Source of the DNA: Bimastos eiseni
Taxonomy: Eukaryota > Annelida > Clitellata > Crassiclitellata > Lumbricidae
DNA length: 64,000 nt
Assembly (NCBI GenBank): GCA_959347315.1
Contig: OY365817.1
Coordinates: 4,446,643 to 4,510,642 of the forward strand
Direction of reading: 5' to 3'
A program made the translations under genes and the position numbers. Of this stretch, positions 22,901 to 31,240 are shown one piece after another. Every line of letters begins with the position of its first letter. The stretch's first letter is position 1. A model generated the notes under the pieces. That model was not told the origin of the DNA. It saw nothing but the letters and a program-made list of their open reading frames with translations, and searched no databases.

Positions 22901-25900
22901 TCCCTTGTAGGTGGCATTACCCACCATTATATAATCACCTCCGATCCTGATTGGGCTGTCCCCGATGTGAAGTCGACCATCTTTAGAGTATATTCCGAAG
23001 GTTGTATCCGTCGACTTCTTGTTTGTAGCGTATTCTTTTAAATATTTTATTGTTACATCACCCAATTCCAAAAGTCTAATATCTGAAACGGGATCGTCCT
23101 CAAACACTGCTATCGATGGATATTGTGGGAATTGAATCGGTTTCAACGATGTCGATATCGATGCCGGCAATGCTCGAAGCGCGGCAGTTGTTGCCATAGA
23201 GTTCTCTTTTATAGTACGTAATTCTTTGGATATTCCAGACTGCGAGTCGATTATCGGTTTGTACACCTTTATCAATTCTCGCTGAAGTCCAATGTCCCCT
23301 ATTTTCTCGGATAACGAGTCTTGTCTAATATTTTGCTTCGTCTTGAGAAAGTTCTCAACGATAAATTGGTTGGGTCTTTGATTTTTAGAAACGACATTTT
23401 TAACTTGGGAACATAATATTTAAACGTAAAAACATAATATTTAAACGTAAAAACATAATATTTAAACGTAAAACATAAAACGTAAAACGTAAATTTACGT
23501 TCACTTTGTATTCAATTCGTTTTGCCTAAGGAACGATTGTTTTGTCGCTTCATCTATGTTGGCATTGCTTTTACTTCTAACCTCTTCCTTCATCTGAATA
23601 AATTTCTCGAATTCGTTTAGAATAACAAAATATTCCGAGTCTAATATATTATTATCAATTTGGGCTTTTGAAACAAGTTCGCTGATCGAATTGAGTTTCC
23701 CGTCGGCTATAGTCTTGATCTTTGCATGTTTTTCTTCCTGCAACTATAAAAGTCGGCGGACTTGGGCAGATATCAACGAAATGCTCCGTCTCACATTTAT
23801 TTTGCTTTTCTAACTGTAAATCATCGAAAATCATCAAGTTTTTCTTGTCACGATTCAAGTCTCTCGGATCTGCCACATCTTCCGATGATTCAAAGAACTT
23901 ACAGCAGATATCAGATTTTTTATCCAAGTGTTTAGCCATTGCCTCAACTACTAAGGCCGGCGGAACATTTAGTCTCATGGTCTCGTCTTGGCAATAGAAT
24001 AGCCCGATGATGGATTCTTTCGGTATTTTTTCTTCAAATGCTTGCTTGAGTATTTTATACTCTGGTTGCAAGAGTGATCTCCGAATACTTGCAGATTGTC
24101 GTAGTCTGGCCATCCAGGTCTTAGAAGTAGGTTCAACAATAAAGTCGTGTTACCACATCCGGACTTTCCTACGATTAACCCTCTTATACTTCTAGGTAAA
24201 AGAGGGTTATTGAATCTCTTAGGTAATACATCGTTCCACGATAAATCCTTGACTTCCATTTTAAACATATCTAATTGTATTTAAAAAGGATGTATTGCGT
24301 AAAATGTAAAACTCGTACTGAAACTAAAAATATCCAGAATGTTGTGATTAGGAACGGAAGGTCAATGCTTAGAGGCACATGTGATATATGTGGAAAGACT
24401 AAGACAAAATTCGTGAAGTCTTCTGAAAGTGGTGATTTAGTTGGATCTTTAAATTCGGTTACCGGCGGTATTAAGCTGCCGTGGGCTAAATATCCAGGTG
24501 AGATGCACTTGCCGGGACATTCGTTTACTGGTCCTGGTACTAGACTTGATTTAAGGTTGAATTCCGATGGAACTCCTAAGGATTGGTCGAAGCCCGTCAA
24601 TAGAGTCGACAACGCTGCATATCATCACGATTTAGCTTACGGTCAGCACGCGGATACAGCTTCTAGGAATATCGCCGATAGAACGATGGTTAATGAGTTG
24701 AATAATATTCCTAATCCTAGTTTACGGGAGCGTATAGAAAGAAGTCTTGTCAAACCTATATTATCTACCAAAGCTAGTCTCGGGTTAGGTTTAAGAAAAG
24801 CCTAAAATTACAATGGACTGAGTACGTACGCCGAAAACTTGACCTTTTAGACCCCCTCCCCCTGTTGCAAGGTGTACGTTTGACACCCCCCCCCCCGAAA
24901 GTACGTACGCTTTTGCAACCACCCCCCCCCCCCCGACTTGCTTCACCCGCTATAGTGCTATAGTTCACAAATGGTAGCCATGTAGCCGTCTATAAAACAC
25001 ATATCAAGTAGTTTTCTACGTACGTACTATTTATGGACGGACCCTTCCCAGTCTGTTAACATGAAGATGGATATACCTGATCGGATCGAAATTCAGTTTT
25101 TAGATGTTGCTTATTTTAAATTTTGCAAATTCTTGTGACTGACTTAAAAGTTTTACAACAGTTTAAATTAATTAAATATTCTGTTTTTAAAGCCAAAAAA
25201 TCAAATGTTTATTTGAGTAGTTAACGTGCTTAATTTTTAATACGTGTGCTAATGTGTGTATTATGCACATTATCATAAAATTTATTGATTTACTGTATAA
25301 AACTTTGTTCATTTTATGCTACTAGATCATATATTAGTTCAAAATAAAATTTTAGAAATGTTGTTAACATTATAAAAGAGAATGTTGGTAATAATTAGAT
25401 AGGACAACAGATACGACGTATTTCACATCATAATTTTTTATCTCTGCGTACATACTTCTTTTGAGCGACCCCCTCCCCCCATACGCAAACATACGCTTTT
25501 CCTGGACCCCCCCCTCTGAGCGTACGTACTTTATGGACGGCCCCTGATGAGATCTCGGAACCTATTATACCCAGGTTTTCGATGGGTGATAAAGTTAGAA
25601 TAACGAAGAAGAAGAACATCTTTGAAGAAGGTTTTACACAATTTCAAAGATTCAATACACGGATCCACCAACTCATAAGATCACTGATTATAATGGTGAG
25701 GAAATACAGGGCTCATTTTACGAACAGGAGCTACAGAAGACTATTCAAGAAATATTTAGAATATAAAAAGTTATCGGGAAACGGGGAAACAAGTCGCTGG
25801 TGAAATGGTTGGGTCATCCTGAGTCAGTTAATTCATGGATTGATAATGAAGACTTGGTGGCCACGTGATGACTCATCATCGAAAGTATTGGAAATTCCCG

Positions 25901-28900
25901 TGACTTTTGACCTATTGGCGGACGTTTTGACCATGGTTTGTGCATGAATTGTGGCTTATTTTTCAATTTTATGGGGGTCTATTTCGTTGGTATTAGAACC
26001 ATGATGTGGGTTGTTGTGATGTTTGGTGATTTTGTAACCCAATTATAGGTTTTATAACCTATTGGGTTGTGAATTGATCATAATATTGGTCAATTGTCCT
26101 AATTTATTCCCTTTCCTACTACTAACATAGACTCAACATCTTTTAAAAAATAAACCGCAACTTTAACGTTTTTCAAATAAAGCAGATGTTTCTAGCGTAA
26201 CCGAACGCCCAGTAGGGCCTAAGCCGCCTAACGTTAATATATAGTAACATTACTACTGTAACAATATAGCTATCGTAGGCCTACTCAGACCTGAACACAT
26301 TGTTGGATACAAATGCCTGACCTATTTTCGCATTGTTCATGCAGTTCATACCTGTGCTTAATTTGCTGGGGTAATTATATTAGATGCCTTCAGCTTGTAT
26401 CTGTATGGCTACCTGTCTCGCTCTCTTCTGCTAGCAAGGTTAAGGGAAATGAGTTTATTGGGCGTTTCCTTTCCCAATGAATAAGAGGATCGTCATTCTC
26501 TCTGCTAAGTTGATAATTTTTTAATATTAAGTCTAATGCTCGTAATTAGTCAGATCACAAAAGTATAATCATCAGGTTTGCAACATCTTTGCAAAGGTCA
26601 ATTGTTAGATTTATCGATGAGATCAATAATGGATCAGACGAGCGGTGAGTTCTTACGTGATCTTTGGCGATTATGACGTAGATTCCGCAAGCCAGAAGAG
26701 CGATGAAGATGATCGTCAGGAAAATGAAGAACTGAAAATGAAAAAGACACACGAGATTCATTGGTTTCTATAGAGACAGACACAGGAGCAAAAACACGCG
26801 CACAAACACACACAAACGCATGCACACACACGCACACTTCTATGGCCTTGATGGCTGAAACTGGAAAAGTCATTTTCCAGGTGAGTTTCATCAAGTTATT
26901 ATAGACCCTCTATGGCTTCTCAAAAATGGATCTAAAATACATAAAGTCATGATGATCAACAAACCAAACGTCTCAGAATTTTTCATTTAAAGATGCATGG
27001 AACTGCTTCAGAAAGCAAGAAAACCGTCAGATGACAGACAGACAGACAGAGAAAACACGGTTAACAGAATCAAATTCTGCATCAGATTCAAACTCTTCTA
27101 ACAAAAGACCAAAGACTCTTTTGCTATCAGCTCAACTGGTAACATTAGGTGAGGCGTGGCAACATCAATAGACTGACGGAGTGATTTCAAACAGAGAAAA
27201 AGTTCAATGTTGATTGGAGATAAAGATAGGGTTTAAATAGCAATTCCTTTGACTAGAGTCACATACCATTGATACTTTAGTAAGGAGACTTGTTATCAAG
27301 AGCTTTTTAAAGGTTCGCTTTGCTGCATGAAACTAATTTTGATGGTAGCTGAGGTTTGGGATAGCATATAATTAGCAGAGAGACTTCGATAGTCATTTAT
27401 TTATTTATTTTCGTTTATTAAACAGACTGGAAGCCGCAGCGAGTTACATTCCCCACAATACAAGTAAATACACAGTTTAAAAAATGAGGAAAGCGAAATG
27501 TTAGATACTGAAAGGAGTCGAAATATAAGATATCCAAAAAAATAATCCAAAGAAATGAACGAAATAGAAGAAAAACTGTGTTACACGTCGTAACGTAAAA
27601 TGATGCGTGCTCAATACCACCCTATTATTCTCTTGAGTTCCTATATTGTCAGTTAATTCTGTTAATGGAAGGCTTTATTAAAAGCTATCACCATCATCAC
27701 CCCCATCACCAAACACCACTTCAGGAAATAGCAGGCCTAATAAACTCCTGTTGAGAACAAATAGACTCTTAGTTCCTGTTAATTGGATCGCAAATTCTGA
27801 CAATATAACAGCAGGAGCAGTTGACTAGCAATATCACACTCAAGGTCACGATCAAACTAATTAACTGTTGCACATCTGGTCTATCAAATGACTGGTGCAC
27901 TTCTGTTAGTGTCGGACAGATAGTAGCAATGTTCTATTGTTCACTCCATCTTACTTTAGTTTTATGTCTGACAGACATGTATATCTTAGGTCTTCATAAT
28001 TATTATGTGTTGATCGTCTCTGGCATTATATCGCTGATTCTGTTGCAGTTACAATTACAAGTTCCAACATAGGCTGCCCCAATCACAGTCTCCTTCCTTT
28101 CCTTGTGATATGTGTGATATGTGTCAGAGTTCGCCTCCTCTCTCCATCAAGAGCTGTCTCTCTGTTTACCACCATCGTCATCCAATATCTATAACAGACT
28201 ATTTTCTATCATAGAATTCCTCTTCGCTTTGGAGGATTGGTCTTCCGGATATTGACCTCAACATCACGTCCTTGCTTTTGGTGCGTCATCTGTTGATGCT
28301 TCGAACGTAACACCAAGTGGACCTGGTTCTGCCACGTATGGACATCTACCATATTAGGCCTATATTATAGGCTTATTTAGTTCTTCATTCCTTTGCGACT
28401 GAGACTTTCACGATTGCATTGTATATTACGTTTTATTAACTCGAAGGAATGTGTTGATAAAACTGCAAAACGACCATAAGTCAGCTTCGAAGAATTTCCT
28501 AGATAAGATAAGCTGCCAAGAAGCCCTGATAAACCAAGCCAAGCAAATGGATTTGTCTCCTGACCGATCACCACACCAGACGGATTTATTCAACAGAATC
28601 CAGTCAGTCATTCTTAATTGTCAACAGATGTTAATTAATGACTTAGTCATTCTTGCTCACATGTTTTTCTATAAAACACGTGACAATAATGACGCACCAA
28701 TAGCAGCAACAGCCTTCCTTCCCTGCTGTCGAAAATTCGGAGACAGATTCCCACGGGACCTTAACGGGGCCACACCTTATATGAGACACCATTAGCCCAA
28801 AGACCAGCCGTAATAAAGCAATTAGACAGCGGATGGCTTAGGTAGATACGCTGCCTGTTAAGTGGCAGCCACTTAAACCAGTCTTGGCTGTTCTGTGGCT

Positions 28901-30745
28901 TGGGAAGCCTGGCTTGCATCGGAGGTTGGCTGGGGAGCATGATTTGCATGGGCGGTTGATTGGGGGAGCCTGGTTGTATCGGAGGCTGGCTGGGGAGCCT
29001 GGTGCGTATCGGGTAACGCCTCTCATCAAAACTGTTGCCTGGAACATACATAGTGGATTGAATTGCCAATAGTTTCTAGCCGACGGGAGAGTGGGGGAAG
29101 GAAGGGAGGGAGGGGAGGGCAGCGTAGACTTTGACCAACTAAAAACACTAAATGGCAGACATGAGTGTCAAAATAGATCCCCACTGGTGCTTTCCAATTT
29201 AAATTCTACCAAAGGCAGATTTACTACCAGGCTACCAGCACTGAAGTTCAGATTACCCAATTGATAGGAACCTGATAGAACCTAGGTCCCCTTAGCAGCA
29301 CTTCAGCAGCTGTAAACACCGACCTAGTACGAACTTGTTTCGTTTCTCTCTCTATTTTTAACTTGTACGTTTTAACTTGCATAATGGTGCTTTCTCGGCA
29401 GTTGGCCTCTGGCTCTGGAACGGGCTCACGGTGGCTTACGTTGCGCTTGTTCCCCATGGGTCCTCTGTGACTCTTTTAATACTCACCTCATAACTGTCCC
29501 TTTCAGCCTTGCTAGGGTCGCGATCACTTAGAGGACGCTATATAAATCTTCGTAGTGATTGAACACAGAATTATCCACATAAAACGATGCCCTTAGGAGT
29601 GTGAAAGATCCTGGTTGCGATGACTGATACTGATACACTGCGATCGACAAAGACGTCATTGAACTGACATTGAGATTAATAGAAAACAAAAGTCTGCATA
29701 CGAGAATAAACATATAGAACAGAGGCGACCCTTTGTTTTCATGACCATATTGTGTTTCACCAGACACTTCTTTGTTAGGCTGTAAAAATGCGAGTCAGCA
29801 GTCCATGAACATTGAATGAGATCCAAATGGGTCCACTTAATGGCAATGGTGGGTCCTCTGTAGACCCCGTTTGGGATGGTAGCAGGGATCAAAGGTTACA
29901 AATTTACAATGAAGAGTATAAATATGGGGTGATTTATTAGGAAATGGTTATATAAGTATAAGAATGGCTAAAACGGGCAAGGAATAAAAATCATGACCCC
30001 ATTTACATGTTCAAAATAATGATAAGGATATCTAAAAACATGGATAATTAAGATTGTTTATAATGTGGGATGTGTTACATATCATGGCAATTAGACACAA
30101 TAAAACAATGTGTTGAGCAAGAAAATGCAGAAACAGGTGAATACCTAAGAGACAGTTGTAATATACGGGATTTAGAATGTTGCACTGATCATTGAATAAT
30201 GATTAATATAAGATGAGTTACCAAAGCGAGCATGCACTGGCTCTCTCTTATGGCTCCACAGCAGCCGAGGAACCCAATGACCATGATGATAGAACCGACA
30301 GCGATGAGTACATAAGCACCAAGCGATTCGTAGCCATAGGCATGCAACTCTCCAAGGAACTTCTCCAGCTCAGCATCCTCCTTTGCTACATCTGCTATCG
30401 TCGTTGGATCCACTTTGATCCAGATACCAATTCCAAGGATGACACATCCGAGTAACTGCAAGATACACACACATCATCAGAAACTGGCCGATATATTGGG
30501 ACACCTTGACAGCGGCGCTTTAGAAGTCATTGGATTTGATTGAAATGGCCTTGATTAGCAGAAGAGAGACCAACTTGTCCTTAATCGATAAAAAAGTAAG
30601 AGATTAATATTTCTTTTGGTTTCGACCCATTCTGTTCTTATAATGAAATGGAAAAACTCAATTCGTTAACCTCACTTACCCAGAAAAGGAAGTTGAAGGC
30701 AAACATCAAATACTTGATGCAACTGTAGCATCCTTCCAGCGCCAT
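10902..30745 (-). CDS. Tetraspanin, 7 coding exons, 233 aa
   Basis: Four-pass membrane scaffold protein that organises partner receptors in the plasma or endosomal membrane. Exons in reading order are 30745-30680, 30455-30222, 26731-26657, 13415-13317, 12733-12650, 12334-12251 and 10961-10902. All introns are phase 0 with GT-AG ends, and the lengths sum to 702 bp (233 aa plus TGA). TM1 spans the exon 1/2 join (about aa 11-35) and TM2 is about aa 65-90, followed by the cytosolic GCCGAIRES loop. TM3 is aa 101-121. The large extracellular loop contains the diagnostic CCG at aa 161-163 plus two further cysteines (the four-Cys class), and TM4 is about aa 199-226. The start context is ATGGCGCTGG. 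Intron 3 is over 13 kb because it holds the Polinton-like element; the exons themselves are intact. I cannot assign an orthologue name. Confidence 0.95.
11117..11902. mobile_element. MITE-like element with GGACAATTGTCC-type inverted ends
   Basis: The left end (11117-11240) is rich in GGACATTTG(T/C)CCC and GACAAAAGCCCC units. The right end (11834-11902) has the inverse arrangement (GGGGGACAATTGTCCGGGG, CTTTTGTC). It is non-coding and lies in tetraspanin intron 6. Confidence 0.55.
12035..12090. repeat. Long hairpin in tetraspanin intron 6
   Basis: Arms of about 25 bases (TGATATCAAAAGAAA... and ...TTTCTTTTGATATCA) close on a GAG loop at 12063-12065; the left arm has three extra bases. Confidence 0.85.
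12251..12334 (-). CDS. Tetraspanin exon 6 (end of large loop, start of TM4)
   Basis: 28 codons starting PCAPIL, supplying the last loop cysteine, then [17 protein letters not shown] of TM4. The donor is GTGAG. The acceptor TTTACTTTTTGTAG at 12335 belongs to a 26-bp tandem repeat. Confidence 0.9.
12335..12445. repeat. 26-bp tandem repeat carrying copies of the exon 6 splice acceptor
   Basis: CTACAAAAAGTAAAC (acceptor TTTACTTTTTGTAG on the minus strand) starts at 12335, 12361, 12387 and 12413, exactly 26 bases apart, followed by a degenerate fifth unit. Confidence 0.9.
12650..12733 (-). CDS. Tetraspanin exon 5 (CCG motif)
   Basis: 28 codons beginning LQCCGAD and containing the third loop cysteine (NQCKP). 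CCG is the hallmark of the tetraspanin large loop. Confidence 0.95.
13317..13415 (-). CDS. Tetraspanin exon 4 (first half of large extracellular loop)
   Basis: 33 codons, highly charged and helical ([18 protein letters not shown]), as expected for helices A/B of the loop. The acceptor ends only 25 bases from the Polinton target duplication. Confidence 0.9.
13441..13446. repeat. Target-site duplication AACATA, left copy
   Basis: Matches 26124-26129 exactly. Six bases is the known Polinton/Maverick duplication length. Confidence 0.9.
13447..13714 (+). repeat. Left terminal inverted repeat of the Polinton
   Basis: Aligns with the reverse complement of 25868-26123 from AGTAGTAGGAAAG through GATGAGTCAT, with scattered mismatches and small indels (268 against 256 bases). 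Internal short palindromes such as AGGTTATAAAACCT are visible. Confidence 0.92.
13810..17602 (+). pseudogene. Protein-primed family B DNA polymerase of the Polinton
   Basis: Replicates the element's linear DNA. The start ATG at 13810 follows a TATATAAAA-type motif. The N-terminus looks like a SAP domain, then comes a long family-specific region. Exonuclease motif I reads YADFESF (about 15188), a C..C...H.H...H..C zinc/HNH-like cluster lies at about 15490-15600, and Exo II is around SGYNSHLF (15640). Motif A reads [12 protein letters not shown] (about 16405-16445), motif B is [11 protein letters not shown] (about 16830), and motif C is [10 protein letters not shown] (about 17115-17145). Damage includes in-frame stops at 13855, 14059 and 14203, frameshifts near 15065 and 15300, and a stop at 16012-16014. 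A heavily disrupted stretch follows to about 16535, and the frame is then open to the TAA ending at 17602. Family identity is secure; function is lost. Confidence 0.92.
17604..18020 (+). pseudogene. Adenain-like cysteine protease (maturation protease) of the Polinton
   Basis: Family members process capsid precursors. Visible landmarks are the catalytic His in GTHW, an Asp in FDSYG and the catalytic Cys in [10 protein letters not shown] (about 17935-17965), in the His-Asp-Cys order of the Ulp1/adenain fold. Frameshifts near 17640 and near 17890 break the gene. It begins one base after the polymerase stop, with AATATAAAATG at the start. Confidence 0.85.
18043..19251 (+). pseudogene. Fibre-like protein with discoidin-like repeats
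   Basis: Follows TATATATAAAATG. A short N-terminal head (MPVDKFGR...) precedes a linker and two successive domains of about 130 residues each. Both open with a TSDT...Y.A.ASA..-type stretch and contain W-[VI]-x-[IM]-K..P, resembling F5/8-type-C (galactose-binding) folds. Surface attachment is the likely role by analogy with fibre proteins of adenovirus-like Polintons. Frameshifts lie near 18230 and in an A7 run near 19025. The two domains suggest internal duplication. The family call is by pattern only. Confidence 0.65.
19309..19978 (+). pseudogene. Unrecognised Polinton protein (broken)
   Basis: Starts at ATG 19309 after TATATATAAAAAG. The frame encodes an acidic/aromatic protein with [14 protein letters not shown] and a C-terminal segment containing PIDPLTL and repeated [10 protein letters not shown]. 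It has a TGA near 19462, a TAA near 19702 and a frameshift near 19755. I do not recognise a domain. Its position after the fibre-like gene suggests a structural or virion role. Confidence 0.5.
19965..20331 (-). pseudogene. Unrecognised small Polinton protein (broken)
   Basis: Starts at ATG 20331 (minus strand) with [18 protein letters not shown]. The same or neighbouring frames continue with recognisable but interrupted coding sequence to about 19965, meeting the preceding gene tail to tail. At least two stops are present. Function unknown. Confidence 0.45.
20355..20702 (-). CDS. Small SAP-like DNA-binding protein of the Polinton, 115 aa
   Basis: An uninterrupted ORF. Residues 1-35 ([16 protein letters not shown]...[12 protein letters not shown]) have the helix-extension-helix pattern of a SAP domain. 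The C-terminal half contains [16 protein letters not shown]...[10 protein letters not shown], similar to the NUMOD1 helix-turn-helix found beside homing nucleases. A nucleic-acid-binding accessory role is inferred. It is one of the few genes in the element that is still open. Confidence 0.55.
   Translation of the reverse strand: MKLSQLISLLKENGIKPSYMNKPEMLRILVEKGILSESELKAPVKKKRDVSPEYEHLKTIRNNPIRVEILDTDTNETAVYPSLYKSSMALKVVANTIRRSNGKLWRNRYEIKMLI
20727..22006 (-). pseudogene. Major capsid protein of the Polinton (broken)
   Basis: About 425 residues in three pieces (22006-21332, 21344-20979, 20966-20727). A frameshift near 21390 and an in-frame TAG at 20979-20981 break it. The sequence is rich in beta-strand-like segments and ends ...[10 protein letters not shown]. 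Position, length, lack of enzymatic motifs and similarity to what I know of adintovirus/Polinton capsids support the call; a double jelly-roll fold is expected but not demonstrable here. The start ATG at 22006 follows an ATATTTAAAAA motif. Confidence 0.75.
22032..22491 (-). pseudogene. pX-like minor capsid/core protein (broken)
   Basis: Begins [19 protein letters not shown], a basic, glycine-rich head followed by an amphipathic stretch ([12 protein letters not shown]) and an Ala/Lys-rich region, as in adenovirus pX/pVI-like proteins. A frameshift in the A6 run near 22364 and a TAG near 22210 interrupt it. It lies between the capsid gene and the next minus-strand ORF. Confidence 0.55.
22493..23397 (-). 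pseudogene. Conserved Polinton protein of unknown function
   Basis: The last 260 codons (23275-22493) are open. A short N-terminus ([10 protein letters not shown] from 23397) is joined through a frameshift near 23370. The first third is predicted coiled-coil/helical; the rest is mixed and ends ...[11 protein letters not shown] know this type of ORF as a regular companion of the capsid genes in adintovirus-like elements, but not its function. Confidence 0.6.
23400..23470. repeat. Three direct repeats of ACATAATATTTAAACGTAAA
   Basis: About 21-bp period, followed by shorter AAAACGT copies. They sit just upstream of the minus-strand gene starting at 23397 and may be promoter elements or slippage. 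Confidence 0.8.
23501..23743 (-). CDS. Small helical Polinton protein, 80 aa
   Basis: Open ORF reading [20 protein letters not shown]... followed by acidic/basic helical sequence with an [15 protein letters not shown] segment. No domain recognised. Its 5' end overlaps the tail of the ATPase gene, so the true start could lie further upstream. Confidence 0.45.
   Translation of the reverse strand: MQEEKHAKIKTIADGKLNSISELVSKAQIDNNILDSEYFVILNEFEKFIQMKEEVRSKSNANIDEATKQSFLRQNELNTK
23740..24268 (-). pseudogene. Genome-packaging ATPase (FtsK/HerA, A32-like) of the Polinton
   Basis: Pumps DNA into the capsid in related viruses. The P-loop region reads [17 protein letters not shown] (about 24130-24180), and the Walker B equivalent is NLMIFDDL (about 23825-23850). 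A frameshift near 24000-24110 splits the ORF. The P-loop lysine (GxGK[ST]) is replaced by Asn (GCGNTT), which should abolish ATP binding. The start lies 21 bases from the divergent PLA2 gene, so the two probably share a promoter. Confidence 0.85.
24269..24289. promoter_or_regulatory. Divergent promoter between ATPase and PLA2 genes
   Basis: A 21-base AT-rich gap with CTAATTGTATTTAAA separates two start codons facing away from each other. Confidence 0.35.
24290..24805 (+). CDS. Zinc-ribbon plus phospholipase A2-like protein, 171 aa, intact
   Basis: Start ATG 24290 ([11 protein letters not shown]). Residues 1-45 form a four-cysteine zinc ribbon (CVKC...CDIC) of the DUF5679 type. The middle contains [14 protein letters not shown] (calcium-loop-like) and [12 protein letters not shown] with the His-Asp catalytic pair, then a conserved helix. 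This is the parvovirus-VP1-type PLA2 pattern that in virions helps the particle leave the endosome. No interruptions are seen, unlike its neighbours. It lies at the right end of the element, divergent from the ATPase. Confidence 0.85.
   Translation: MYCVKCKTRTETKNIQNVVIRNGRSMLRGTCDICGKTKTKFVKSSESGDLVGSLNSVTGGIKLPWAKYPGEMHLPGHSFTGPGTRLDLRLNSDGTPKDWSKPVNRVDNAAYHHDLAYGQHADTASRNIADRTMVNELNNIPNPSLRERIERSLVKPILSTKASLGLGLRKA
24826..25545. mobile_element. MITE-like insertion(s) inside the Polinton
   Basis: GTACGTACG, TTATGGACGG(A/C)CCC and long C runs at 24826-25045 and again at 25436-25545 match the ends of the MITE-like repeats at 6.3-7.9 kb and 52.3-52.8 kb. The AT-rich centre (25050-25430) has no ORF. 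It may be one element or two adjacent ones. The right end abuts the integrase remnant. Confidence 0.65.
25546..25868 (+). pseudogene. Retroviral-type integrase, C-terminal remnant with chromodomain-like end
   Basis: From GATGAGATC onward, pieces in two frames resemble the end of a Polinton integrase. First comes [18 protein letters not shown] (an SH3-like start), then after a frameshift near 25640-25660 comes [16 protein letters not shown]. After a TAA near 25760 follows [14 protein letters not shown] with an SWID motif, a chromodomain-like tail. The catalytic core and N-terminal zinc finger are absent from the whole element. The stop codon reaches the right TIR. Confidence 0.75.
25868..26123 (-). 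repeat. Right terminal inverted repeat of the Polinton
   Basis: Reverse complement of 13447-13714, ending CTTTCCTACTACT. Confidence 0.92.
26124..26129. repeat. Target-site duplication AACATA, right copy
   Basis: Identical to 13441-13446. Confidence 0.9.
26130..26656. other. Remainder of tetraspanin intron 3
   Basis: Ordinary AT-rich intron sequence without visible features. Confidence 0.6.
26657..26731 (-). CDS. Tetraspanin exon 3 (TM3)
   Basis: 25 codons, [20 protein letters not shown] then IAKDH: one clean transmembrane helix. Acceptor TTTTCAG, donor GTAAGA. Confidence 0.93.
26732..30221. other. Tetraspanin intron 2
   Basis: About 3.5 kb without supported coding sequence. It contains a CA-rich patch (26787-26837) and a short imperfect repeat GGAGGTTGGCTGGGGAGC (28920-29010). 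Confidence 0.6.
30222..30455 (-). CDS. Tetraspanin exon 2 (TM1 end, small loop, TM2)
   Basis: 78 codons: [13 protein letters not shown] completes TM1, the small loop follows, then [20 protein letters not shown] as TM2 and CCGAIRES, the typical tetraspanin inner loop. Confidence 0.95.
30680..30745 (-). CDS. Tetraspanin exon 1 (start codon, TM1 start)
   Basis: 22 codons, [20 protein letters not shown] then FW, with donor GTAAG at 30675-30679. The N-terminal cysteines are likely palmitoylation sites. Confidence 0.93.
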
Positions 30746-30983
30746 CTTTTCAACTCTTAGCCGAAATTGAACTTTCTGTGAACGAACAAACTCCGGAAAC
30801 GTTTCTGCTCAACACCGAATCCTTAACCGACGATCGTTAAACGGGTCGATCTCTTTTTAAGTGCGGATACAAACGACTAACTACACAACAACTGATCTAA
30901 TTTTCGTAAATAAAATTACAATTGCTTACAATTGGAACGTCTAATTACTCCTTTACAAAATGAAGCTGGCTCACGAGCTACTG

Positions 30984-31016
<33 letters not shown>

Positions 31017-31240
31017 ATAATGATGAAGGATAGAGGAGATTCAACACAACAACACGGCCAAACAAACTCTTCGCTCTAAACAGCAGATATTGCTCGATTT
31101 ACTCTCAACCAGTCAGTTGCACTCCTGTAGGCATTATCAGCATCTCTCGCGTCCCGCATCCCGCAGTAGCTAAGTTGCTGCAGCGGCAGGCAAAGGCTGC
31201 AGCCGCCGGAGGAAGTGGGTGTGATTCACCAGAACGTATG
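30746..31240 (-). promoter_or_regulatory. 5' UTR/promoter region of the tetraspanin gene
   Basis: Lies directly upstream of the start codon. It includes a (CTG)n run at about 30980-31017 and a CAG/GCAGCGGCAGG-rich patch near 31160-31210. No TATA box can be assigned. Confidence 0.35.

Larger units (their letters stand above)
13447..26123 (+). mobile_element. Polinton/Maverick (adintovirus-like) element, 12,677 bp, degenerate
   Basis: A complete insertion bounded by terminal inverted repeats starting AGTAGTAGGAAAG and by a perfect 6-bp duplication, inside tetraspanin intron 3. Plus-strand genes at the left are a protein-primed type B DNA polymerase, adenain-like protease and fibre-like protein. 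A minus-strand block follows with capsid, pX-like protein and packaging ATPase. The right end holds a plus-strand zinc-ribbon/PLA2 protein and the C-terminus of a retroviral-type integrase. That set defines virus-like Polintons and adintoviruses. Nearly every gene has stops or frameshifts and the integrase core is gone, so the copy cannot mobilise itself. Most sites of damage are single events, so the protein families remain readable. Confidence 0.95.

Noticed and set aside
13447..26123. Retrovirus or adenovirus integration
   Set aside because: Protein-primed PolB plus retroviral-type integrase remnant, 6-bp duplication and TIRs identify a Polinton; no retroviral RT in the element.
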